From an uncultured Clostridia bacterium (GTDB taxonomy: Bacteria; Bacillota; Clostridia; Christensenellales; UBA1242), in the NCBI GenBank assembly GCA_934778125.1, contig CAKVOF010000047.1, positions 1-6,924 of the forward strand: 6,924 bases of DNA, written 5' to 3'. Position 1 is the first letter of the stretch. Each line of letters opens with the position of its first letter. The notes under the pieces were generated by a model, which saw only the letters and a program-made list of their open reading frames with translations, ran no database searches and was not told the DNA's origin. Positions 1-5,524 of the stretch are shown here, piece by piece. A program made the translations under genes and the position numbers.

Positions 1-189
1 AAAGAGTATATTGCAAAAACTGCATGCAAAAATGCAGTTAAAGCGAATGATAAATTATCGGATGAAGAAATTACAAAATTATTTAAGCTGTTCAATGATG
101 AAACAATTTTGTTATGTCCTCATGGTAGACCGATTATTATAAAAGTGTCAAAAACTGAAATTGAAAAATGGTTTAAAAGGATTGTGTAA
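1..189 (+). CDS. mutL: DNA mismatch repair protein MutL, C-terminal end (5' truncated)
   Basis: The window opens inside this gene; the last 62 codons are present, ending in TAA. Visible motifs are ACKNAVKAND (residues 8-17 of the fragment), CPHGRP (39-44) and a terminal FKR (58-60). CPHGRP and the FxR-type end belong to the C-terminal dimerisation/endonuclease domain of MutL from bacteria without methyl-directed repair, so this MutL is probably a nicking endonuclease. In that role it acts with MutS to cut the newly made DNA strand at mismatches. The metal-binding DQHA-type motif would lie upstream and cannot be seen. The stop overlaps the miaA start (TAATG), so the two genes are cotranscribed and probably translationally coupled. 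Confidence 0.93.
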   Translation, partial: KEYIAKTACKNAVKANDKLSDEEITKLFKLFNDETILLCPHGRPIIIKVSKTEIEKWFKRIV

Positions 190-1142
190 TGAGTAAATAT
201 AATTCTATAATAATTCTCGGGCCAACAGGAACCGGAAAAACTGATATTTCAATTAAATTAGCTGAATTATTAGGCGGAGAAATTATTAACGCAGACAGTA
301 TGCAAATATATAAATATCTAAACATTGGCACCGCAAAAGCAACTGCTAAAGAACAATCATTAATTAAGCACCATTTATTAGATATTGTTGAGCCAAATTC
401 AACATTTAGTGTTTCTGAATATAAATCATTAGCTTTAGAGAAATGCAGGGAGCTCATAAACAATAACATCACACCAATAATTGTTGGAGGAACTGGATTT
501 TACATTGAGTCCTTACTATCTAACTTCACATATGGTGATATAAGAGATGATAACTATCGCAAACAATTAACAGAGATAGCAAATAAAAATGGTAAGCAGT
601 TTGTGTATGAAATCTTAATGGAAAAAGATCCAGATACAGCAAAAAAACTTCATTACAACGACATAAAACGTGTGATAAGAGCATTAGAAATTTTGAAGGT
701 AACTGGTAAAACCAAATCTGAATTAGTTTTAAAAGACCAAAGCAGGTCTAACTCAAAAACATTTTTAAATCCACTTATAATTGGTTTAAACGGAGATAGG
801 GAAAAGTTGTATGAAAGACTTAACTTAAGAGTGGATATTATGGTCAAAAATGGTTTAGTTGATGAGGTCAAAAACTGCAAAAATATGGGACTAACCCTTA
901 AAGACCAAAGTATGGCAGGTATTGGTTATAAAGAATTGTTAACTTATATTGATGGGAAATGTGATTTTAACACAGCCATTGAAAATATAAAATTAAACAC
1001 AAGACACTATGCAAAGAGGCAATTAACTTGGTTTAATCATATGAAAGATATAAAATGGTTTGATATTTTTAAAAAATCTAAAGATGAAATTGTTAGTGTA
1101 ATAATAGAACTATATGAATCAAAACAGGACAAAACTAACTAA
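189..1142 (+). CDS. miaA: tRNA dimethylallyltransferase MiaA
   Basis: MiaA transfers a dimethylallyl group from dimethylallyl diphosphate to N6 of A37, next to the anticodon of tRNAs reading UNN codons, the first step toward ms2i6A. The 317-residue length is normal. Visible motifs are the P-loop GPTGTGKT (residues 11-18), the DSMQIY...IGTAK stretch (36-50), HHLLDI (61-66), GGTGFY (100-105), the NDIKRVIRALEI stretch, AGIGYKEL, and RHYAKRQLTWF near the C-terminus. All are family hallmarks. The usual Pro after GTAK is Ala51, a minor change. The ATG shares its A with the mutL stop, and AAAAGGA at 175-181 inside mutL supplies the ribosome site. A strong terminator follows directly. No hfq gene follows, although hfq often sits after miaA in Clostridia. 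Confidence 0.97.
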   Translation: MSKYNSIIILGPTGTGKTDISIKLAELLGGEIINADSMQIYKYLNIGTAKATAKEQSLIKHHLLDIVEPNSTFSVSEYKSLALEKCRELINNNITPIIVGGTGFYIESLLSNFTYGDIRDDNYRKQLTEIANKNGKQFVYEILMEKDPDTAKKLHYNDIKRVIRALEILKVTGKTKSELVLKDQSRSNSKTFLNPLIIGLNGDREKLYERLNLRVDIMVKNGLVDEVKNCKNMGLTLKDQSMAGIGYKELLTYIDGKCDFNTAIENIKLNTRHYAKRQLTWFNHMKDIKWFDIFKKSKDEIVSVIIELYESKQDKTN

Positions 1143-1143
1143 T

Positions 1144-1186
1144 AAAAAAAAACAATTTAAGTTAAAAACTTAAATTGTTTTTTTTT
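1144..1186. terminator. Bidirectional intrinsic terminator between miaA and lexA
   Basis: A perfect 12-bp stem, AACAATTTAAGT (1151-1162) with ACTTAAATTGTT (1168-1179), surrounds a 5-nt loop. It is flanked by an A-tract (1144-1150) and a T-tract (1180-1186), which can pair to lengthen the stem. It therefore works for miaA on the plus strand and lexA on the minus strand. The T-tract runs into the lexA stop codon (1185-1187). Confidence 0.9.
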
Positions 1187-1817
1187 AAAATTTTCTAACT
1201 AAACCAACAACTTTACCCAAAATTGAAACATTATCGGAATAAATTGGTTGCATTGTATCATTCTCTGGTTGAAGCCTATACCTTCCATTTTCTTTATAAA
1301 AACGTTTAACAGTGGCATAATTATCATCAACTAATGCAGCGACTATTTCACCATTGTTGGCTGTTGACTGCTTATGTAAAATAATTTTATCACCATCATA
1401 AATTCCAGCATTTATCATACTTTCACCACTAACATTTAACATAAACAAATCTTCACCACGAAATAAATTAGGTGATACCATAAAATATTCTTCACATTCT
1501 TCAACAGCTAAAATAGGCGCACCTGCAGTAATTTTTCCAACTATAGGAATTCTTGTTAAATTTGAACTATCACTTGGAAAAACTTTTAATAAATTACCAT
1601 TGTTGTTTGTTTGAATTTCAAGTGCTCTATTTTTATTTGCATTCTTTTTAATTAGACCTTCATTTTCTAATATATCAAGATAATAAGAAACTGTGCTAGT
1701 ACTACTTATATTTAATTCTTTACACATTTCTCTAACTGTTGGTGGGTATCCAAACTCGTTTTGATATTTAATTATAAAATCTAAAATTTCATTTTTTCTA
1801 TTATTTATTTTAGCCAT
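1185..1817 (-). CDS. lexA: SOS response repressor LexA
   Basis: LexA represses SOS genes and is inactivated when RecA filaments stimulate its self-cleavage. The N-terminal winged helix spans about residues 1-68 (EFGYPPTVREMCKELNISSTSTV, then LENEGLIKK). The S24 protease domain follows: the Ala98-Gly99 cleavage site in GKITAGAP, nucleophile Ser133 in VSGESM, and Lys171 in ATVKRF. The frame is open 28 codons further upstream, to an ATG at 1901, but MAKINNR at 1817 is preferred. It gives a normal 210-residue protein and has AAAGGA at 1825-1830, 7 nt upstream, whereas the 1901 ATG has no ribosome site and lies almost at the predicted transcript start. The gene has its own LexA-controlled promoter and so is autoregulated. 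It lies downstream of the recombinase gene on the same strand. Confidence 0.96.
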   Translation of the reverse strand: MAKINNRKNEILDFIIKYQNEFGYPPTVREMCKELNISSTSTVSYYLDILENEGLIKKNANKNRALEIQTNNNGNLLKVFPSDSSNLTRIPIVGKITAGAPILAVEECEEYFMVSPNLFRGEDLFMLNVSGESMINAGIYDGDKIILHKQSTANNGEIVAALVDDNYATVKRFYKENGRYRLQPENDTMQPIYSDNVSILGKVVGLVRKF

Positions 1818-1824
1818 TTTTATT

Positions 1825-1830
1825 TCCTTT
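1825..1830 (-). promoter_or_regulatory. Ribosome binding site deciding the lexA start
   Basis: On the minus strand this reads AAAGGA, 7 nt before the ATG at 1817. It supports the shorter LexA over the extension that begins at 1901. Confidence 0.8.
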
Positions 1831-1915
1831 TCATATTTTTTAATTTCAAAATTTAAAAAATTTGATTTATTTATACTTAAACTATTTGTATAGTCTAACA
1901 TTTTATTTACAACTA

Positions 1916-1944
1916 GTTATATCACACATTTTATCAAAAGTCAA
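1916..1944 (-). promoter_or_regulatory. lexA promoter (sigma-A type)
   Basis: On the minus strand the -35 is TTGACT (1939-1944), followed by a 17-nt spacer and the -10 TATAAC (1916-1921). Each box matches consensus at five of six positions. Transcription should start near 1909, leaving about a 90-nt leader before the ATG at 1817. The LexA box overlaps the -35. Confidence 0.85.
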
Positions 1945-1955
1945 ACATTTGTTCT
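1942..1955 (-). promoter_or_regulatory. LexA box (SOS operator) of lexA
   Basis: The minus strand reads AGAACAAATGTTTG, close to the Gram-positive SOS box CGAAC-N4-GTTCG: GAAC is kept on one side and GTT-G on the other. Its last three bases overlap the lexA -35, so bound LexA would block RNA polymerase. This is the expected autoregulatory arrangement. Confidence 0.85.
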
Positions 1956-1971
1956 AAGTTTTTATAATTTT

Positions 1972-3045
1972 TTATTCTTCTCTTAATTTTACTCTCTTTG
2001 CCGCATTTCTTCTTATATCTTCAGAAATGGCAGCGTAATGTTTACGTGTTGTGTTAACATCTTTATGTCCTAAAACATCAGCAACAACATAAATATCGTT
2101 TGTTTCTCTATATAAGTTTGTACCAAATGTACTTCTAAGTTTATGCGGTGTGATGTGTTTTAGGGGAGTTATTAAATGGCTATATTTTTTTACTAGTTTT
2201 TCAACAGCTCTAACACCTATTCGTTTGTTTTGCAAACTAACAAATAATGCATCTTCATTTTCTGGTAGTTCTTTTATTTTTGACCTGGTTTCGATCCATT
2301 TTTTCAATGCTGAAGCAACTTCTTCGTTAAAATATAATACTACTTTATTACCACCTTTTCTTGTTATCCTAAATGCATTTTGATTAAAGTCAATATCACT
2401 TATGTTTAAACCAACGCACTCACTTATACGAATACCCGTACCAAGGAAAAGGGATAACATTGCAAAATCTCTATCTTTTGTATGTTTGTGAAAGCCTTGT
2501 TGCATTTTTGTTAGGGAAGTGCCACAATTTGAAACGCCATTTTCAGACAAGTTTAATAAATTAACCACCTCATCAACTTCAAGTCTAATTATTTCTTTTT
2601 CGTGAATTTTAGGCGTATCAACTTTTTCACCAACATTACTTTTTATTTTTTCTTTTTTAAAAAAGTATTTCAGCATACATCTAACACTGCTTAATTTTCT
2701 ACTTCTAGCTCTTTCGCCATTTCTATAAACTTTTCCATTTATTTTATATAAAGACAAATAATCTAAAAACATCTCCAAATGTGTGGAGTTTATTTTATCT
2801 AAATCTTCATAAGTAAAATCGCCAAGTTTTTTGCCATAGAATTCTTTAGTATCTGAAGATAAAAATTCAAGAAATATTTTTATATCTCTAATATAACCAA
2901 GCCTTGTTAGAGGGGTAGTGTAAGGTTCAATTCCCCTTAAAAATTCACCACAAAAATCAGGCATAATAAGCCTATAGTCACGAATTTTAAAAATATTCTT
3001 TTCGTCTCGTTCATTAAAATAATCATTATTAATTTTTTGTGCCAT
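1972..3045 (-). CDS. XerS-like tyrosine recombinase
   Basis: This 357-residue site-specific recombinase has all the catalytic residues of its family: Arg206 (GTGIRISE), Lys230 (TRKGG), His301 and Arg304 (HKLR), His327 (LGHKDV) and the nucleophile Tyr337 (HYA). The N-terminal SAM-like DNA-binding domain covers about residues 25-135. The length, the extended N-terminus (MPDFCGEFLRG), the KHTKDRD segment before the catalytic domain, and TRKGG resemble streptococcal XerS, a single-protein chromosome dimer resolvase of about 356 residues. Ordinary XerC and XerD are near 300. A role in chromosome or plasmid resolution is an inference; an integrase is the alternative, but no phage genes are nearby. 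The ATG is preceded by AAGGG. It has its own promoter, and no clear terminator separates it from lexA, so readthrough into lexA is possible. Confidence 0.93.
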   Translation of the reverse strand: MAQKINNDYFNERDEKNIFKIRDYRLIMPDFCGEFLRGIEPYTTPLTRLGYIRDIKIFLEFLSSDTKEFYGKKLGDFTYEDLDKINSTHLEMFLDYLSLYKINGKVYRNGERARSRKLSSVRCMLKYFFKKEKIKSNVGEKVDTPKIHEKEIIRLEVDEVVNLLNLSENGVSNCGTSLTKMQQGFHKHTKDRDFAMLSLFLGTGIRISECVGLNISDIDFNQNAFRITRKGGNKVVLYFNEEVASALKKWIETRSKIKELPENEDALFVSLQNKRIGVRAVEKLVKKYSHLITPLKHITPHKLRSTFGTNLYRETNDIYVVADVLGHKDVNTTRKHYAAISEDIRRNAAKRVKLREE

Positions 3046-3069
3046 TCTTTTTCCCTTATTTTTAATATT

Positions 3070-3098
3070 ATTATATATTTTACGAATAGTTTTGTAAA
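3070..3098 (-). promoter_or_regulatory. Promoter of the recombinase gene
   Basis: On the minus strand the -35 is TTTACA (3093-3098), followed by a 17-nt spacer and a consensus -10 TATAAT (3070-3075), just upstream of the 3045 start. The spacer holds AAACTATTCGTAAAA, nearly identical to an arm of the inverted repeat at 4301-4338. Confidence 0.75.
3078..3092 (-). promoter_or_regulatory. Candidate operator: arm-like 15-mer in the recombinase promoter spacer
   Basis: The minus strand reads AAACTATTCGTAAAA. It differs by one base from AAACTATTCGCAAAA at 4302-4316, one arm of the long inverted repeat. Lying between the -35 and -10, it is well placed for repression by whatever protein binds the repeat. 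The repetition is seen directly; the regulatory role is inferred. Confidence 0.4.
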
Positions 3099-3120
3099 TT
3101 AAATTTTGAGATATTATAAT
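3092..3120 (+). promoter_or_regulatory. Likely promoter of the 3209 gene, overlapping the divergent recombinase promoter
   Basis: TTGTAA (3092-3097), a 17-nt spacer and TATAAT (3115-3120). Its -35 uses almost the same bases as the -35 of the minus-strand recombinase promoter, so the two probably compete for polymerase. A second weaker pair, GTGACT (3152-3157) and TATTAT (3175-3180), also with a 17-nt spacer, lies closer to the gene and may be the real one. Confidence 0.45.
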
Positions 3121-3208
3121 AGAAAAATAATTACTAATAATAAATAATGGAGTGACTAAAACAAATATTTATGATATTATATTGATGAAATGAGAGGAGA
3201 TAAAGTTA

Positions 3209-4096
3209 ATGATTCAATTTGATAAATATAACAACACGTATATAAAAAGCAATCAGGTTTTATACTCACAAGCATTTAAACATTATGTTGAAGATGTTGT
3301 ATCAAATATATTTTTAGACTCACAAATCTTTGATACGACTAACATTCGATTATATTATTATGATGATTACACTTTAAATACAAATGTTATTGAAAACAAC
3401 TATGCAACATTATATATTGAATTTAATTGTCCAGAAAATATAAAAAAAGATGTTGGATTTACAAAAAAGAAAGAGCAGAAAAAATTACTTAAAGACTATT
3501 ATTTAGATTTAAAAGATATAAGATTAAAATTATATGAAGAACTTATTAATTATTTTAATTCAGACACAATGTTTTGGTTAGACAAATATTCGATAAGAAC
3601 TATTTCTAATGTTAAGGAATCAGATGGTTCAATTAAAAATTATCAATTTAGAATCATTCCTTGCTTTACATATGTTAATGAGAATAATATAAAAGGAATT
3701 ATTTATTATGATAATTCAAGAACACAAATTGAAATAGAGTATCCTTTGAGAAGTATAGAAAATTTCAATGAAAAAAATATTGACACTAATGGAGCTTATA
3801 AAAAAACTGTTTTAATTTTTAAAAATATATATAGATTGTCACAAAAAATTACAGAATATTTACCTTCAGAAATTTTTGAAATATTGTTATATAACATTCC
3901 AAACAATATATTTCTAGTTAACAATGATGACACTTTTATTAAAGTATTTAATTATTTAAAAAACAAAAGCATTAAGGATTTCAAAACACTTGATGAACAA
4001 GACTTTGCTTTTAGCTCTAAATACAAATCACTATCATTACTATATGCAAAAAAAGTAATAAGTGTTGTTGAAAAATTTTTAAAAGAAAAGATATAA
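3209..4096 (+). CDS. Uncharacterised protein resembling a catalytically degenerate nucleotidyltransferase
   Basis: A 295-residue soluble protein with no signal peptide or membrane segment. I do not recognise the family firmly. The second half reads like a CD-NTase/OAS-type nucleotidyltransferase: a strand ending IIPCF (149-153, compare DvvPa), YPLRS (178-182), then NIDTNGAYKKT leading to LIFKNI (about 190-207), and LPSEIFEILLYNIP (218-231). The first half has YYDDY...NTNV...ATLYIEF (50-72) where an active enzyme would have GS...DxDLxIE. The Gly-Ser and all three metal-binding acidic residues appear replaced (Tyr65, Thr67, Arg148), so catalysis is unlikely if the alignment is right. The ATG follows a strong GAGAGGAG ribosome site. 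It is a single gene with its own promoter and terminator, with no effector gene alongside as in CBASS. The open frame is certain; the fold is an inference. Confidence 0.85.
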   Translation: MIQFDKYNNTYIKSNQVLYSQAFKHYVEDVVSNIFLDSQIFDTTNIRLYYYDDYTLNTNVIENNYATLYIEFNCPENIKKDVGFTKKKEQKKLLKDYYLDLKDIRLKLYEELINYFNSDTMFWLDKYSIRTISNVKESDGSIKNYQFRIIPCFTYVNENNIKGIIYYDNSRTQIEIEYPLRSIENFNEKNIDTNGAYKKTVLIFKNIYRLSQKITEYLPSEIFEILLYNIPNNIFLVNNDDTFIKVFNYLKNKSIKDFKTLDEQDFAFSSKYKSLSLLYAKKVISVVEKFLKEKI

Positions 4097-4111
4097 TTTT
4101 TGTTAAAGATT

Positions 4112-4170
4112 AATATGCAAACTACTACGCTAAACAACTATGCAATTACTATGCAATTTACTATGCATAA
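4112..4170 (+). repeat. Phased short repeat, TATGCAA-type units
   Basis: Five related units begin at about 4113, 4124, 4137, 4148 and 4160. Three are clear: ACTATGCAATT, ACTATGCAATTT and ACTATGCATAA. The first (ATATGCAAACT) and second (ACTACGCTAAAC) are degenerate. The 11-13 nt spacing is close to one helical turn, so a protein could bind along one face of the DNA. The array lies between the stop of the 3209 gene and its terminator. Function unknown. Confidence 0.6.
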
Positions 4171-4200
4171 CACAAAATCAATTATAAACTTGTATTTTAA

Positions 4201-4227
4201 AAACGCCTAATTTTAGGCGTTTTTTTT
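4201..4227 (+). terminator. Intrinsic terminator of the 3209 gene
   Basis: AAACGCCTA (4201-4209) pairs with TAGGCGTTT (4214-4222) around a 4-nt loop, and the T-tract runs to 4227. It lies about 105 nt after the stop codon at 4096. Confidence 0.9.
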
Positions 4228-4280
4228 GATTGCCAATATTATGCAAAATTGAAAACTGAAAGTTAAACGATGATAATATA

Positions 4281-4294
4281 ATTTTGTACAAAAT
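4281..4294. repeat. 14-bp perfect palindrome
   Basis: ATTTTGTACAAAAT is a perfect dyad. A TATAAT sequence overlaps its left edge (4277-4282), but no good -35 lies at normal spacing (TTGAAA at 4249-4254 is 22 nt away). It could be a regulator site or the start region of a small transcript through the following hairpin; neither is shown. Confidence 0.4.
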
Positions 4295-4300
4295 GTAGCC

Positions 4301-4338
4301 CAAACTATTCGCAAAAGTTGTCTTTTGCGAATAGTTTG
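4301..4338. repeat. Perfect 17-bp inverted repeat, candidate dif-like recombination site
   Basis: CAAACTATTCGCAAAAG (4301-4317) and its exact reverse complement (4322-4338) flank a 4-nt centre, TTGT. No T-tract follows on either strand, so it is not a standard terminator. Its core, 4306-4333, can be read as 11-bp arms TATTCGCAAAA and TTTTGCGAATA around the hexamer GTTGTC. That is the 28-bp layout of dif sites, with an asymmetric centre that could set polarity. One arm recurs in the recombinase promoter. The repeat is certain; a role as a recombinase target is a hypothesis. It could also be an operator or a structured small RNA. Confidence 0.55.
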
Positions 4339-4456
4339 TTAGTTTAAAATTTGATTAATAAATATCACCACAAGGTACAAAACAATAACATTAGAATATC
4401 ATATATAATACTTAACTTAAAAAACTCACCACTGCCCTTTATTTACTTAAACGCCC

Positions 4457-4492
4457 AAAAAAAAAACATCAAAATTTTATCTTTGATGTTTT
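4457..4492 (-). terminator. Intrinsic terminator of the metallopeptidase-like gene
   Basis: The stem is formed by 4463-4473 and 4482-4492 (minus strand AAAACATCAAA with TTTGATGTTTT), with an 8-nt loop. On the minus strand it ends in a run of ten T (4457-4466). It lies just downstream of the stop at 4515. Confidence 0.85.
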
Positions 4493-4514
4493 AAAATATA
4501 TTAATGTTTTTTCA

Positions 4515-5186
4515 CTACCTAAAAAGTCCTAAAATATAATTGTACTCTTTCAGTTTGTTTTTGTATAATTTATAACTTGGCATAACACACTCAATCGAGC
4601 TATAAAATTCTTGCGAATGATTCATATATAATAGATGAGTTAATTCATGAATAACAATATAATCTATAAAATTATGAGGCAACATTACAACCCTATAGTT
4701 TAATTTGATATTTCCTAATGAATCACAACTGCCCCATCTGTTTTTAGAATTGCTTAATTTGAACGAAGAATAATCCAATTGTAATAAATTAGCAAAATAC
4801 TCCAACCTGTTTTTTAAAATTTCACTAGCCATTTGAATAAACCACTTTGTTAATTTTATTTTAAATTTATCTTCATCAATGTATGGCGGGCAAATAATAC
4901 TATCATTTGTTATCTCAATTTTTTTAACTCCATTTAATTTATCAATTTTATATTTTTTACCTAAAAATAATGCCGACTGATATGTTAATATATCATTATT
5001 GACCTCATAAGTATTTTTAACCAATTTTTGTTTACTTAATATCCACTTTTCTTTTTCAGTAACAAATTTTACAATTTTGTCCATTGATAGTTTTGCCGGC
5101 GCCCTAACTATTAACTCTCCATTATCGTTGACAATTAAAGACATCGACCTTCTGCGAGTTCTTACTATTAAATCTGGCACAATCAT
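4515..5186 (-). CDS. YgjP/DUF45 family metallopeptidase-like protein
   Basis: This 223-residue cytosolic protein belongs to the widespread YgjP (DUF45, M48-like) group. The zinc motif is HELTH (residues 180-184 from the chosen start) with a third ligand His190 in MNHSQEF. The family signature RWGSC lies at 150-154, followed by LNYRVVMLP. The N-terminal part is a beta-rich region that includes RRRSMSL. HExxH suggests a zinc hydrolase; the physiological substrate of the family is unclear, and a nucleotide pyrophosphatase activity has been proposed for E. coli YgjP. The frame extends three codons further to a GTG at 5195, but that codon lies within the ribosome site GAGGTGA. The ATG at 5186, 5 nt downstream of it, is the better start. 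Single gene with its own terminator; a TAAAAT-type -10 lies upstream, without a good -35. Confidence 0.92.
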   Translation of the reverse strand: MIVPDLIVRTRRRSMSLIVNDNGELIVRAPAKLSMDKIVKFVTEKEKWILSKQKLVKNTYEVNNDILTYQSALFLGKKYKIDKLNGVKKIEITNDSIICPPYIDEDKFKIKLTKWFIQMASEILKNRLEYFANLLQLDYSSFKLSNSKNRWGSCDSLGNIKLNYRVVMLPHNFIDYIVIHELTHLLYMNHSQEFYSSIECVMPSYKLYKNKLKEYNYILGLFR

Positions 5187-5191
5187 AATGC

Positions 5192-5198
5192 TCACCTC
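5192..5198 (-). promoter_or_regulatory. Ribosome binding site deciding the metallopeptidase start
   Basis: The minus strand reads GAGGTGA, 5 nt before the ATG at 5186. It overlaps the alternative GTG at 5195, which makes that GTG an unlikely start. Confidence 0.75.
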
Positions 5199-5463
5199 TA
5201 TAATCTTGTTATCATTTTAACACATAATTCTCAAATAAGAAACATTGTTTTAATATTTTTTCCAAAACAATATTTGTCTTTCTGTTAGTGAATTTATAAC
5301 TTGAGTAAATATTCACACTACTCTGTAATTACTTATTAAGTTAAACAATTTAGCATAATAATAAACCAATGTCTACCAATATAATATAAAAAAAGTATTA
5401 ATTATAAGCAATTTTAATATATTGCATAATACCTTAATTGTAAAATAAATGGCTATAATTTTA
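5199..5463. other. AT-rich intergenic region between divergent genes
   Basis: No convincing small gene or RNA is visible here. It holds several short inverted repeats: ATTGTTTT (5244-5251) with AAAACAAT (5264-5271), GTGAAT (5288-5293) with ATTCAC (5311-5316), and GCAAT (5408-5412) with ATTGC (5421-5425). In sequence this AT-rich, such short dyads can arise by chance. Any regulatory role is unsupported. Confidence 0.4.
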
Positions 5464-5492
5464 TTGACTAAAAAAATAAAATTTTATACAAT
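5464..5492 (+). promoter_or_regulatory. Promoter of the padR-type gene
   Basis: The -35 TTGACT (5464-5469), a 17-nt spacer and the -10 TACAAT (5487-5492) each match consensus at five of six positions. Transcription should start near 5499, about 25 nt before the ATG. A nearby TATAAT (5496-5501) lacks a -35 at normal distance. Confidence 0.75.
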
Positions 5493-5510
5493 TACTATAA
5501 TATTAGTTAT
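5493..5510 (+). promoter_or_regulatory. Candidate operator at the padR transcription start
   Basis: An imperfect dyad, TTACTA-N6-TAGTTA, with ACTA/TAGT as its exact core, sits over the predicted transcription start. PadR proteins commonly repress their own genes from such dyads, so autoregulation is plausible, but this site is weak and unproven. Confidence 0.3.
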
Positions 5511-5524
5511 TTTTAGGAGAAAAA

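Noticed and set aside
18..39. 8-bp inverted repeat AACTGCAT...ATGCAGTT
   Set aside because: It lies within the mutL coding sequence in a conserved ACKNAVKAND region and has no T-tract, so it is explained by the protein sequence.
173..880. Minus-strand open frames opposite miaA (173-472 and 653-880)
   Set aside because: They are shadows of the strongly supported miaA gene, have no ribosome sites, and their products have no recognisable motifs.
1818..1901. 28-codon N-terminal extension of LexA from an ATG at 1901
   Set aside because: It has no ribosome site, lies about 8 nt from the predicted transcript start, and would make LexA longer than usual. The ATG at 1817 has AAAGGA at 7 nt.
2150..2383. 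Plus-strand open frame of 77 codons inside the recombinase gene
   Set aside because: It lies opposite a complete tyrosine recombinase with all catalytic residues; it is a chance frame.
3078..3100. A full dif-like site in the recombinase promoter itself
   Set aside because: Only one arm resembles the 4301-4338 repeat; the other side has no matching inverted arm at 6-8 bp spacing, so it is treated as a possible operator only.
3209..4096. CBASS or other antiphage nucleotide-signalling operon
   Set aside because: The protein seems to lack the catalytic residues, and there is no effector, Cap2/Cap3-like or other partner gene beside it.
3952..4137. Minus-strand 61-codon frame over the end of the 3209 gene
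   Set aside because: It is antisense to the 3' end of the gene and has no ribosome site or promoter; its hydrophobic start is a by-product of AT-rich antisense reading.
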